From: Bradyrhizobium diazoefficiens
GTDB lineage: Bacteria; Pseudomonadota; Alphaproteobacteria; Rhizobiales; Xanthobacteraceae
Direction: 5' to 3'
DNA length: 64,000 bases
Assembly (NCBI RefSeq): GCF_018131185.1
Contig: NZ_JAFCJE010000002.1
Location: 372,001 to 436,000, forward strand
The position numbers and the translations under genes were made by a program. This document shows, piece after piece, positions 44,879 to 53,839 of the stretch. Numbering within the stretch: position 1 is the stretch's first letter; each line of letters opens with the position of its first letter. The notes under the pieces were generated by a model. The model was not told the DNA's origin. It saw only the letters and a program-made list of their open reading frames with translations, and made no database searches.

Positions 44879-46684
44879 TTAGCGTCCCGCGGCGTAACCC
44901 TGCATGCCGCGCGGATTGGCGGCGGCGCGCCGGCGGACGCCGACGCGGGAGGCCGCGGTGAGGCGGCCTTCGGACCAGTCGGGCCCGACCTCGACGATAT
45001 GCCCGCGCTCGCGAAGGTTCTCGATCGTCGCCTTCGGCACGCGGTTCTCGACCACGAGCACGCCAGGGCGTGCGGTGCGCGGCCAGAACGAGATCGGGAA
45101 ATGCTCGGAATGCCAGGCCGGCGCGTCGATGGCTTCCTGGAGATTGAGATTGCAATGGACGTGGCGCAGGAAGAACTGGGTGATCCACTGGTCCTGCTGG
45201 TCGCCGCCGGGCGAGCCCCAGGCGAGGTAGGGCTCGCCGTCGCGCAGCGCCATGGTCGGCGACAGCGTGGTGCGTGGCCGCTTGCCCGGTGCGAGCGAAC
45301 CGGGTTGGTTCTCTTCCAGATCGAACATTTGGGCGCGGCTGCCGAGGCAGAAGCCCAGTTCGGGAATGACAGGCGAGGATTGCAGCCAGCCTCCTGAAGG
45401 CGTCGAGGACACCATGTTGCCGGCCTTGTCGATGATGTCGAAATGCACGGTGTCGCCGCGCACCTCGCCGAAGCGCCCCACGGTCGGTTCGCCGGCGCCG
45501 AGCGCGCCGACGGCCTCGCGTTGGCCCTCGGCTCGGCGGAGCTTGACCACGCCGCCGAAGCCTTCGACCGAGCCAGGCCGGAGTTCGAGCGAAGCCTTGT
45601 CGCTGACGAGTTTGCGGCGCTCGTCGTTGTAGGCGTTCGACAGCAGCGTCGAGATCGGAATCTCGCTGAACTTGGGATCGCCGTAGAATTTCTCGCGGTC
45701 GGCGAAGGCGAGCTTGGCGCATTCGATCTGGAGATGGATGAACTCGGGTTCGGTCGGATCGAGCCCGTCGAGAGCAAAACCCTTCAGTAGGGCCAGTTGT
45801 TGCAGCGTCACCGGCCCCTGGCTCCAGACGCCGGCCTTGCAGACGGTGTAGCGGCCATAATCGTAGGTGAGCGGCGCTTCGACCGTCGGCTGCCAGCGCG
45901 CCATGTCGTCGGCGGAGAGCACGCCGCGATGCGGCGAGCCGCTGACGTCCATCACCTCCTGCGTCCGGCAGAACTTGTCGATGGCCTCGGCGACGAAACC
46001 CTGCGACCAGGCTTTGCGTGCGCGCTCGATCTCGCCCTCGCGGCCACCGCCGCCGCTTTCGGCCTCGTTGAGGATCCGCTGGTAAGTCGCGGCCAGCGTC
46101 GTGTTGGTGAACAGCGTGCCGGGCTTTGGCACCTCGGCGTTCGGCAGGTAGACGGCCGCTGAGGTCGGCCAGTGCTTGCGGAACAGCTGCTCGACCGTCT
46201 GGATCGTGGCGCAGGCGCGCTCGACCAACGGATAGCCGTCCCGGGCGTAGGAGATCGCCGGTTCCAGCACGTCGCGCACGCGCATCGTGCCATAATCGCG
46301 CAGCAGCATCATCCAGGATTCGAAGGTGCCGGGAACGCAGGCCGCGAGCAGGCCGGTGCCAGGGACCATGTCGAGCCCCTCGCTCCTGTAATGCGCAATG
46401 GTGGCGCGTGCCGGCGCCGGTCCCTGACCGCAGATCACCTCGGTGCGCCCACGCTTCACGTCGTGCACGATGATAGGGACATCGCCGCCGGGGCCGTTCA
46501 GATGCGGCTCGACCACCTGGAGCGTGAAGGCCGTGGCGACGCCGGCGTCGAAGGCGTTCCCGCCCTTTTCGAGGACGGCCATGCCGACGGCGGTCGCGAT
46601 CCAGTGCGTGGTGGCGACGACCCCGAACGTGCCCTCGATCTCGGGGCGTGTCGTGAAGGGATCGGGATTGACGTTGCTGGCCAT
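44879..46684 (-). CDS. Gamma-glutamyltransferase family protein (Ntn hydrolase)
   Basis: This 601-residue protein of the gamma-glutamyltranspeptidase family is made as a precursor that cleaves itself before a catalytic Thr, here in GDTVHFDIIDKAGNMVSSTPSGG (about residues 418-440). Other landmarks are VVEPHLNGPGGD near 57-68 and SPTMALRDGEPYLAWGSPGGD. It hydrolyses or transfers gamma-glutamyl groups from glutathione or related amides. Unlike most family members it shows no obvious signal peptide (it starts MASNVNPDPFTTRPEIEGTFG), so a cytoplasmic location after import is likely. The flanking importers fit delivery of its substrates. Confidence 0.9.
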   Translation of the reverse strand: MASNVNPDPFTTRPEIEGTFGVVATTHWIATAVGMAVLEKGGNAFDAGVATAFTLQVVEPHLNGPGGDVPIIVHDVKRGRTEVICGQGPAPARATIAHYRSEGLDMVPGTGLLAACVPGTFESWMMLLRDYGTMRVRDVLEPAISYARDGYPLVERACATIQTVEQLFRKHWPTSAAVYLPNAEVPKPGTLFTNTTLAATYQRILNEAESGGGGREGEIERARKAWSQGFVAEAIDKFCRTQEVMDVSGSPHRGVLSADDMARWQPTVEAPLTYDYGRYTVCKAGVWSQGPVTLQQLALLKGFALDGLDPTEPEFIHLQIECAKLAFADREKFYGDPKFSEIPISTLLSNAYNDERRKLVSDKASLELRPGSVEGFGGVVKLRRAEGQREAVGALGAGEPTVGRFGEVRGDTVHFDIIDKAGNMVSSTPSGGWLQSSPVIPELGFCLGSRAQMFDLEENQPGSLAPGKRPRTTLSPTMALRDGEPYLAWGSPGGDQQDQWITQFFLRHVHCNLNLQEAIDAPAWHSEHFPISFWPRTARPGVLVVENRVPKATIENLRERGHIVEVGPDWSEGRLTAASRVGVRRRAAANPRGMQGYAAGR

Positions 46685-46765
46685 GGGCTACCTCACTTGC
46701 GACGCGCGCAATTGATCACAGGAGATGCCGCGCCGCCAATGCGCTGCCGGCATGGCACGCGCGCG

Positions 46766-47755
46766 TCACGCCGGGACCGGCGCGGTGTTGACCGCGTGGC
46801 AGGCGACGCCGCCGATCAGCTCCGGCGCTTCCTTGCGGCAGAGATCGAACGCGAGTGGGCAGCGCGGATTGAAGGCGCAGCCGGGCGGCGGATTGATCGG
46901 GTTCGGAATCTCGCCCTTCACTGGAATGCGCTGGCGGCCGCTCATGGCAAGATCAGGCACGGCGCCCAGCAGCATCTTGGTGTAGGGCATCCGCGGATTG
47001 GCGAACAGCTCGCGTCCCTCGGCGATCTCGACGATGCGGCCGAGATACATCACGCCGACGCGGCTCGCCATGTGGCGGACCACGGCGAGGTTGTGGCTGA
47101 TGAACATGTAGGTCAGGCCGAACTTGTCCTGGAGGTCGCGCATCAGATTGAGAATCTGCGCCTGCACGGAGACGTCGAGCGCCGAGGTCGGCTCGTCGCA
47201 GACGATGAACTCGGCATCGGAGGCGAGAGCGCGCGCGATCGCGATGCGCTGGCGCTGGCCGCCGGAGAATTCGTGCGGAAACTTCAGCCGGTCGTCGGGA
47301 TGCAGGCCGACGAGGCCGAGCAGCTCGCCGACGCGCCCCTGAATGTCGCGCTCGCCCTGGATCAGGTCGAAGGCGCGGATCGGCTCGGAGATGATGGCAT
47401 CGACCCGAAAGCGCGGATTCAGGCTTGCATAGGGGTCCTGGAAGATCATCTGGATGCGGCGGCGCAGCCTTCGGCGTGCCTGCGCCTGTCGCGGATCCGT
47501 CATCGAGACGCCATCGATCTGGACGTCGCCGGAGCTCGGCGGCAACAGGCCGACGACCATCCGTGCCACAGTGGTCTTGCCCGAGCCGGACTCGCCGACC
47601 AGTGCGAAGGTCTCGCCCTTCCTGATGTCGAATGTGACGTGATCGACAGCCTTGAGATATTCGAGGTGGCCGCCTTCGAGCACGCGGTTGAGCCAGGGTT
47701 TCGAGACGTCGAAGACGCGACGCAGATCCCTGGCCTGAACGAAGGGGGCGCTCAT
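46766..47755 (-). CDS. Oligopeptide ABC transporter ATPase (DppF-like), system 2
   Basis: This 329-residue ATPase has Walker A GESGSGKTT, Q-loop [12 protein letters not shown], signature FSGGQRQR, Walker B FIVCDEPTSALD and switch His in FISHN. The C-terminal segment INPPPGCAFNPRCPL is the oligopeptide-type motif. Its ATG overlaps the preceding DppD-like stop by four bases. It is the partner ATPase of system 2, whose genes continue upstream on the minus strand to the binding protein at 52429. Confidence 0.9.
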   Translation of the reverse strand: MSAPFVQARDLRRVFDVSKPWLNRVLEGGHLEYLKAVDHVTFDIRKGETFALVGESGSGKTTVARMVVGLLPPSSGDVQIDGVSMTDPRQAQARRRLRRRIQMIFQDPYASLNPRFRVDAIISEPIRAFDLIQGERDIQGRVGELLGLVGLHPDDRLKFPHEFSGGQRQRIAIARALASDAEFIVCDEPTSALDVSVQAQILNLMRDLQDKFGLTYMFISHNLAVVRHMASRVGVMYLGRIVEIAEGRELFANPRMPYTKMLLGAVPDLAMSGRQRIPVKGEIPNPINPPPGCAFNPRCPLAFDLCRKEAPELIGGVACHAVNTAPVPA

Positions 47756-48738
47756 GCCGCGCTCTCCGTCGGCACGTTGTCATAGAGATGGCAGGCGACC
47801 GATTGCGTGCCGCGTGGCAGCGGCTCCGGCCGATCGACACGACAGCGATCGAACGCGAAGGCGCAGCGCGGATTGAACGAGCAGCCGCGCGGGATCGCGG
47901 AGAGGCGTGGCATGGAGCCGGGAATCTGCATGAGGCGCTTGTCGTCGCCGGCCAGTGTCGGGATCGCGCCCATCAGGCCCTTGGCATAAGGGTGCAACGG
48001 ATTTCTGACGACATCCTGGACCGGACCGATCTCGGCGACGCGGCCGGCATACATCACCGCGACGCGGTCGGAGGTTTCCGCGATCACGCCCATGTCGTGG
48101 GTCACCAGCATCACGGCGGTGCCGTGGTCGCGGCCGAGCCGCTTGATCAGCGAGATGATCTGCGCCTGCACGGAGACGTCGAGCGCGGTGGTCGGCTCGT
48201 CGGCGATGATCAACTCGGGCTCGGCGCAGATCGCCAGTGCAATCACGACGCGCTGGCGCATGCCGCCGGAGAATTCGTGGGGATAGCCGTCGATGCGTTT
48301 TTCCGGCGCGGGAATACCAACCTCGGCGAGCAGGTCGATGGCGCGGCGGCGGGCGGCCGTCTCGGACAGGTTCAGGTGGGTTCTGATCGTCTCGACGATC
48401 TGGTCGCCGACCCGGTATAGCGGATTGAGCGAGGTGAGGGGGTCCTGGAAGATCATGCCGATCCGCTTTCCACGGATGCGGCGCATCTCGTCGGGCCGCA
48501 GATTGTCGATGCGCAGGCCGGCGAGATGGATCTCGCCGCCGGCGATGCGGCCGGGCGGGTCGATCAGGCCGATCACCGACAGGCCGGTGACGGACTTGCC
48601 AGCGCCGGATTCTCCGACCACGCCCAGCACTTCGCCTTTGGCAATATCGAAGGAGACGCCGTCGATGGCGCGCAGCGTGCCGCGGCGGGAGGCGAACTCC
48701 ACGCGGAGATCACGAACGGAGAGAACGGGCTCGGTCAT
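47752..48738 (-). CDS. Oligopeptide ABC transporter ATPase (DppD-like), system 2
   Basis: This 328-residue ATPase has Walker A GESGAGKS, signature FSGGMRQR, Walker B LIIADEPTTALD and switch His in LVTHD. The C-terminal SAIPRGCSFNPRCAF segment is the expected family motif. It follows the DppC-like gene by 28 bases and overlaps the DppF-like gene. It is a paralogue of the system 1 ATPase at 43173 but distinct in sequence, so the two importers probably differ in cargo. Confidence 0.9.
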   Translation of the reverse strand: MTEPVLSVRDLRVEFASRRGTLRAIDGVSFDIAKGEVLGVVGESGAGKSVTGLSVIGLIDPPGRIAGGEIHLAGLRIDNLRPDEMRRIRGKRIGMIFQDPLTSLNPLYRVGDQIVETIRTHLNLSETAARRRAIDLLAEVGIPAPEKRIDGYPHEFSGGMRQRVVIALAICAEPELIIADEPTTALDVSVQAQIISLIKRLGRDHGTAVMLVTHDMGVIAETSDRVAVMYAGRVAEIGPVQDVVRNPLHPYAKGLMGAIPTLAGDDKRLMQIPGSMPRLSAIPRGCSFNPRCAFAFDRCRVDRPEPLPRGTQSVACHLYDNVPTESAA

Positions 48739-48766
48739 GAGTGAGACGCTCTTGTCGAAGTGTTGC

Positions 48767-49738
48767 TCATCGGAGCTTCGGGTTGAGCGCGTCGCGCAGC
48801 CAGTCGCCGAGCAGGTTGATCGACAGGATCAGCCCGGCCAGCGCGATGCCGGGGAAAGCGACGATCCACCATTCGCCGGCGAACAGATAGTTGTTGCCGA
48901 TGCGGATCAGCGTGCCGAGTGAGGGCATGGTGTCGGGCAGACCGACGCCGAGGAAGGACAGCGTCGCCTCGGTGATGATGGCCAGCGCAAGGTTGATGGT
49001 GGCAATGACCAGGATCGGGCCCATCGTGTTGGGCAACACGTGCCGCAGCATGATCGTTGGCGCGGGCAGGCCGATCAGCTGCGCGGCGGCGACGTAGTCC
49101 TTGTTCTTCTCGACCATCACGGAGCCGCGCACCGTTCGGGCATACCCCACCCAGAAACTCAGGCCGATCGAGATCACCAGCACCACCAGCATGCTGTTGG
49201 CATCCAGCCGGTTGCCGAAGATCGATTTGGCGATGCCGTTGACCAGCAGCGCGATCAGGATCGCGGGGAAAGTGAGTTGCACATCGGCGATCCGCATGAT
49301 CACGCCATCGACCGCGCCACCGAAATAGCCGGCGATCAGGCCGAGCGCGATGCCGAGGGCGCCGGCGAAGATCACGCCGGCGACGCCCACGGCCAGCGAG
49401 ATGCGCATGCCGTAGAGGATGGCGGAGAACACGTCGCGGCCCTGCTCGTCGGTGCCGAGCAGGAAGGGGCTCTGGCCATCGGCGGTCCAGAGCGGCGAGA
49501 TCCGAGAGTTCATCAATTGGAGCTGCGCCGGATCGAATGGGTTCTGCACGGCGAGCGCGGATGCAAAGATCGCGAGCAGGAAGAACAGCAGGGTAATGGC
49601 CGCCGCCACCATCGTCAGCTTAGAACGGCGGAACGAATACAAGATGTCGCTGTCGAGAGCGCGGCTGAGCCAGCTGCGGCCGGCATGCGCGGGCGGGGTG
49701 CTCTGCTCGTCGGAGTTGGAGGCGGCTGCGTCGGACAT
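48767..49738 (-). CDS. Oligopeptide ABC transporter permease (DppC-like), system 2
   Basis: This 323-residue permease begins with a soluble N-terminus of about 40 residues, then helix 1 (LTMVAAAITLLFFLLAIFASALAV), the family segment SPFLLGTDEQGRDVFSAILYGMR and an EAA loop DYVAAAQLIGLPAPTIMLRHVLPN. It ends LNLLGDWLRDALNPKLR. It lies 11 bases after the DppB-like gene, its membrane partner. Confidence 0.9.
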   Translation of the reverse strand: MSDAAASNSDEQSTPPAHAGRSWLSRALDSDILYSFRRSKLTMVAAAITLLFFLLAIFASALAVQNPFDPAQLQLMNSRISPLWTADGQSPFLLGTDEQGRDVFSAILYGMRISLAVGVAGVIFAGALGIALGLIAGYFGGAVDGVIMRIADVQLTFPAILIALLVNGIAKSIFGNRLDANSMLVVLVISIGLSFWVGYARTVRGSVMVEKNKDYVAAAQLIGLPAPTIMLRHVLPNTMGPILVIATINLALAIITEATLSFLGVGLPDTMPSLGTLIRIGNNYLFAGEWWIVAFPGIALAGLILSINLLGDWLRDALNPKLR

Positions 49739-49749
49739 GCAGGGCTGCC

Positions 49750-50730
49750 TTATGCGGCTCGGCCGACGGTCGCGCGCAGGCGCGGATCGACCACGGTGTA
49801 GAGGATGTCAACCACCAGATTGATGGTGACGAAGATCAGCGAAACCATCAGCAGATAGGCGGCCATGATCGGGATGTCGACATTTTGCACGGCCTGCACG
49901 AACAGAAGTCCCATGCCCGGCCATTGGAATACGGTCTCGGTGATGATCGAAAATGCAATAACCGAGCCAAACTGAAGTCCAGCCACCGTGATCACGGGAA
50001 TGAGCGTGTTCTTCAGCGCATGGCCGAAATGGATGGCCCGGGTGGTCAGGCCGCGGGCGCGGGCGAAGCGGATATAGTCGGTTCGCAGCACTTCCAGCAT
50101 CTCCGCGCGCACCAGCCGCATGATCAGGGTCATCTGGAACAGGCCGAGCGTGATCGAGGGCATGATCAATGCCTTCAGTCCGGACAGCGTGAGCAGACCC
50201 GTACTCCACCAGCCGAGCTTGATCACCTCGCCACGGCCGAACGAGGGCAACCACCCCAATGTCACCGCAAACAGATAGATCAGCAGAATGCCGATCAGGA
50301 AAGTCGGCAACGAGATGCCGATCAGCGAAACCGCCTGAAACAATTTGGCGAGCACGGTGTCGCGCTTGAGCGCCGAATAGACGCCCATCAGAATGCCGAA
50401 CACCATGGCAAACACGGTCGCGCAGACCGCGAGTTCCAGCGTGGCCGGCATACGCTCCATCAACAGCGTCGAGACCGGCTGGCGGAACTGGTAGGAGACG
50501 CCGAACTTGAACTGCGCGGCGTCGGCGAAATAGCGCACGAACTGCACTGGCACGGGATCGTCGAGGCCGAGCGACTTGCGCACCATTTCGCGTTCGGCGG
50601 CCGACGTGTCGATCGAGACGATCTGGTTGACGGGGTCGCCGGCGAAGCGGAACATCGAGAAGGCGATGATGCCGACGGCGAACATGACGCCGATGGCCTG
50701 AACGGCGCGGCGAAGAGTGAAAGCGAGCAT
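49750..50730 (-). CDS. Oligopeptide ABC transporter permease (DppB-like), system 2
   Basis: This protein of about 326 residues starts MLAFTLRRAVQAIGVMFAVGIIAFSMFRFAGDP, as expected for DppB. It has six helices and the EAA-loop region YIRFARARGLTTRAIHFGHALKNTL. An in-frame GTG at 50739 with AAGGA upstream could be the true start and would add three residues. It lies about 100 bases after the binding-protein gene. Confidence 0.9.
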   Translation of the reverse strand: MLAFTLRRAVQAIGVMFAVGIIAFSMFRFAGDPVNQIVSIDTSAAEREMVRKSLGLDDPVPVQFVRYFADAAQFKFGVSYQFRQPVSTLLMERMPATLELAVCATVFAMVFGILMGVYSALKRDTVLAKLFQAVSLIGISLPTFLIGILLIYLFAVTLGWLPSFGRGEVIKLGWWSTGLLTLSGLKALIMPSITLGLFQMTLIMRLVRAEMLEVLRTDYIRFARARGLTTRAIHFGHALKNTLIPVITVAGLQFGSVIAFSIITETVFQWPGMGLLFVQAVQNVDIPIMAAYLLMVSLIFVTINLVVDILYTVVDPRLRATVGRAA

Positions 50731-50833
50731 GCCTTCCACTGTCCTTGGTGTGCGTGCGGCCGACGCCTCTGTCAGCCGGAAAAGGAAAGGTCCCGGAAGC
50801 CTGACGCCGCCGGGACCTGGTGTTCAACTGACG

Positions 50834-52429
50834 TCAGTCCTTTTTGGTCGCCCAATGGAACATGACCAAATTGTCGGCGCGCTGCGGCAGGTTGACCTTC
50901 TTCGACACGCCCCAGGCCAGCGCCTGCTGGTGTAGCGGGATGTAGGACCAGTCCTTGCTGCCGATTTCGTAGGCCTGCTTGATCAGCTGGTTGCGCTTGG
51001 CGGTGTCGGTTTCGACCAGCACCTTGTCGGTAATGGCGTCGAACTCCTTGTTGCAGTAGCCGCCGAGATTGGCCTCACCCCGCGAAGACTTCGCATCGTC
51101 GCGGCAGCCCATGATGTCGTAGAGCACGTTGTGCGAGTCCATCGTGCTCGGCGTCCAGCCCAGCAGGTAGAACGAGGTCTGGTAGCCGCCCTGCTTCAGC
51201 ACCTTGGCAAAGTATTGCGCCTTCGGCTGCGCCAGCAGATTGATCTTGACGCCGATGCGAGCAAGCATGCCGACCACGGCCTGGCAGATCGCGGCGTCGT
51301 TGACGTAACGATCGTTCGGGCAGTCCATGGTGACCTCGAAGCCATCGGGATAGCCGGCCTCGGTCAGGAGCTTCTTGGCGCCATCAGGGTCGAATTTCGG
51401 CCGCGTGAACTCCTTGGACAGTGCGAACAATTCCGGCGCGATCATCAGGGCCGAGGGCGTCGACAGTCCGCGCATCACGCGCGTCTTGATCAGCTCGATG
51501 TCGATCGCCTTGTAGAAGGCTTCGCGGACGCGAACGTCCTTGAACGGATTCTTGCCCTTGATGTTGGAGTAGAGCAGCTCATCGCGCATCTGATCGAAGC
51601 CGAGGAAGATGGTGCGCAGTTCCGCCCCCTTCAGCACCTGGGCGTTCGGGCTGGAATCGACGCGGGAGATGTCCTGGATCGGCACCGGCTCGATGACGTC
51701 GACTTCGCCGGAGAGCAGCGCAGCGACGCGGGTTGCGTCCGAAGCGATCGGGGTGAAGATGATCTCTTTCAAGTTACCTTCGACCTTGCCCCAGTAATTG
51801 GGGTTGGCCTTGAAGACCGTCTTCACGCCGGGCTGATGGCTTTCGATGGTGAACGGACCGGTGCCGTTCTCGTTGAGCGAGGCGTAGCTCGGCGTGGTCG
51901 CCGCCACCGGCGTCGGATCGACGACGTTGTTCGCCTCGGCCCACTTCTTGTCCATGATGTACCAGACATCCCACGAATTATGCAGGATGGGATTGGGCGA
52001 AGGCAGGATGAAGTCGACGGTGTAGTCGTCGACCTTGACGACCTTGACGTCCGGCGCAAGACGGGTCTGCATGTTGGACCCCTTCTTGCGGACGCGATCG
52101 GCCGAAAACACCACGTCATCGGCGGTGAAGGGATCGCCGTTGTGGAACTTCACGCCCTTGCGCAAATGGAAGCGCCAGCGGGTCGGCTCCGGAGTTTCCC
52201 AGCTCTCCGCCAGCGCCGGAATGATCTTGAGGTCCTTGTCGCGCGCGGTGAGGCCTTGATAGACGTGACCGAGATGGGCGTGGGTGGTGCTCTCGTTGAG
52301 CGTATAGGGATCGAGGGACTTCAGGTCGCCCTGGTTGGCATAGCGCAGCGTCTGGCTGGTCGCAGGCGAGGCCGCCAATGCGAACGTACCGGCGAGAGTC
52401 GCCGCAAACAGACTTCGACATACTGACAT
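50834..52429 (-). CDS. Oligopeptide ABC transporter substrate-binding protein (DppA-like), system 2
   Basis: This protein of about 531 residues of SBP family 5 has the signal peptide MSVCRSLFAATLAGTFALAA, cleaved near SPATSQ. The mature sequence opens QTLRYANQGDLKSLDPYTL and carries HLRKGVKFHNGDPFTADDVVFSADR, the SBP_bac_5 signature. The start at 52429 follows GGAGAGGG; a longer frame to 52684 lacks features of a real N-terminus. It is the first gene of the whole minus-strand island, so the main promoter should lie in the 304-bp divergent gap to 52733. Confidence 0.9.
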   Translation of the reverse strand: MSVCRSLFAATLAGTFALAASPATSQTLRYANQGDLKSLDPYTLNESTTHAHLGHVYQGLTARDKDLKIIPALAESWETPEPTRWRFHLRKGVKFHNGDPFTADDVVFSADRVRKKGSNMQTRLAPDVKVVKVDDYTVDFILPSPNPILHNSWDVWYIMDKKWAEANNVVDPTPVAATTPSYASLNENGTGPFTIESHQPGVKTVFKANPNYWGKVEGNLKEIIFTPIASDATRVAALLSGEVDVIEPVPIQDISRVDSSPNAQVLKGAELRTIFLGFDQMRDELLYSNIKGKNPFKDVRVREAFYKAIDIELIKTRVMRGLSTPSALMIAPELFALSKEFTRPKFDPDGAKKLLTEAGYPDGFEVTMDCPNDRYVNDAAICQAVVGMLARIGVKINLLAQPKAQYFAKVLKQGGYQTSFYLLGWTPSTMDSHNVLYDIMGCRDDAKSSRGEANLGGYCNKEFDAITDKVLVETDTAKRNQLIKQAYEIGSKDWSYIPLHQQALAWGVSKKVNLPQRADNLVMFHWATKKD

Positions 52430-52733
52430 TCTTGACCCTCTCCACGTCGCGGTGCCGGTGGTTTTTGATTGTTCGGCCGGCCGATTAATCCATGTTGCCC
52501 AGAGTTCTCGACCGGTGCAAGCGCCATTCCAGCAAGGAACGCGCCAAGTTGCGCCGCTGTGCAGCAAGGCTGACCGTGGCGCCTGGCATGGAGGACCGCA
52601 TCTTTCGACTTTGGTTGACCATACCGGCCGATTGCGGGACGGGGCAAGTCGCGCCTGCATCAGGTCGCTTGCGTCGCACCACAACTCGCGGCGATACTCC
52701 GCAAAGTCGCTCGAATCTCAATCCGGAGGGGAC
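52430..52733. other. Divergent promoter region with a short palindrome
   Basis: No gene is supported in this 304-bp gap between the divergent binding-protein and DUF6489 genes. TCGGCCGGCCGA at 52473-52484 is a perfect 12-bp palindrome lying 44 bases from the binding-protein start and could be an operator for the peptide island. GC-rich palindromes also arise by chance in this genome. Confidence 0.35.
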
Positions 52734-52991
52734 ATGAAAGTTAACATCGAAATCGACTGCACCCCCCTCGAGGCCCGCCAGTTCTTTGGCCTTCCGGACG
52801 TCATGCCGATGCAGACCGCTGTCATGGACAAGCTGCAGCAACAGATGATGTCCAACATCGACAAGGTCTCCCCGGAATCGCTGATCCAGAGCTGGTTCAC
52901 CTTCGATCCGAAGATCGCGGAGCGCTTTCAGGACATGTTCGTCACCATGGCCGGTCTCGGCGGTTCGCGCAGCAGCGATAAGAAGAAGTAA
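52734..52991 (+). CDS. DUF6489-type small protein
   Basis: This 85-residue protein starts MKVNIEIDCTPLEARQFFGLPD, with a strong GGAGGGG site upstream, and ends in a lysine-rich tail (SRSSDKKK). The pattern DVMPMQTAVMDKLQQQMMSNID is predicted helical and amphipathic; the whole resembles small proteins assigned to DUF6489. No enzyme motif is visible. Its TAA is immediately followed by the ATG of an alpha/beta hydrolase, and an acyltransferase gene comes next, so a helper role in lipid or polyester metabolism is possible but is inference. Confidence 0.75.
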   Translation: MKVNIEIDCTPLEARQFFGLPDVMPMQTAVMDKLQQQMMSNIDKVSPESLIQSWFTFDPKIAERFQDMFVTMAGLGGSRSSDKKK

Positions 52992-53792
52992 ATGTCGGCC
53001 GGGCCGGCCGGGGCGCTGGAAACAGATCGACTTCGTCCACCGAGCCTCGGACTGCTGCTCGCCGAGGCTCGCGGCCTGTTCGAATTCAACGCCAGCCTGT
53101 TGCTGTCGCCGCTTCTGATGCGCGCGCCCAGGGGCGACGGCCATCCGGTGCTGGCGCTGCCGGGCTTTCTCGCCAGCGATCTCTCGATGATGCCGATGCG
53201 GCGTTATCTCAGCGAACTCGGCTACGATGCACATGCCTGGCGAATGGGCCGCAACCTTGGTGGACTGGGGCGGATGCGGGATTCGTTGCGCAGCCGTCTC
53301 GTCGAAATCCACGCCGCCACGGGGCGCAAGGTCAGCCTGGTCGGGTGGAGTCTCGGCGGCGTCTATGCCCGCGATCTCGCGCTGTGGGCACCCGACAAGG
53401 TTCGCTATGTCATCACGCTTGGCAGCCCTTTCGCCAACGACGTGCGGGCAACCAACGCCACGCGGCTTTACGAGGCGCTGTCCGGCGAGCGGGTCGAGGA
53501 TTTTGCGGAAGCTCGCGAAGCGATCGCGGGCGATCTGCCGGTGCCGGCGACGTCGATCTATTCGCGCGCCGACGGTGTCGTGAATTGGCGAACCTGCTTG
53601 CTCCGGCCCTCCGACCGTGCCGAGAACATCGAGGTGCACCTGGCGAGCCATATTGGGCTCGGGGTGAACCCTGCGGCGCTGTGGGCCGTCGCCGACCGTC
53701 TGGCCCAACCGGAAGGGGAATTCTCGCCATTTGACCGGGCAGGGCCGTTTGCCATTGCATATGCCCCGCCGGAACAGGCAGTATCGAGCTGA
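52992..53792 (+). CDS. Alpha/beta hydrolase (lipase/esterase-like)
   Basis: This 266-residue protein has an alpha/beta-hydrolase fold: HPVLALPGFLASDLSM before the oxyanion region, the nucleophile elbow GWSLGGVYARDLAL (Ser near 119) and a late acidic and His region (IYSRADGVVNWR, VHLASHIGLGVNP) consistent with the catalytic triad. It resembles acyl-glycerol or carboxyl esterases. The ATG directly follows the stop of the DUF6489 gene. It is upstream of a WS/DGAT gene, so making or breaking neutral lipids is the likely area. Confidence 0.82.
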   Translation: MSAGPAGALETDRLRPPSLGLLLAEARGLFEFNASLLLSPLLMRAPRGDGHPVLALPGFLASDLSMMPMRRYLSELGYDAHAWRMGRNLGGLGRMRDSLRSRLVEIHAATGRKVSLVGWSLGGVYARDLALWAPDKVRYVITLGSPFANDVRATNATRLYEALSGERVEDFAEAREAIAGDLPVPATSIYSRADGVVNWRTCLLRPSDRAENIEVHLASHIGLGVNPAALWAVADRLAQPEGEFSPFDRAGPFAIAYAPPEQAVSS

Positions 53793-53839
53793 CGAGAAGC
53801 GCCGGCCAAGGCGCCCGTCAAATCTAGCGGGAGGGAACT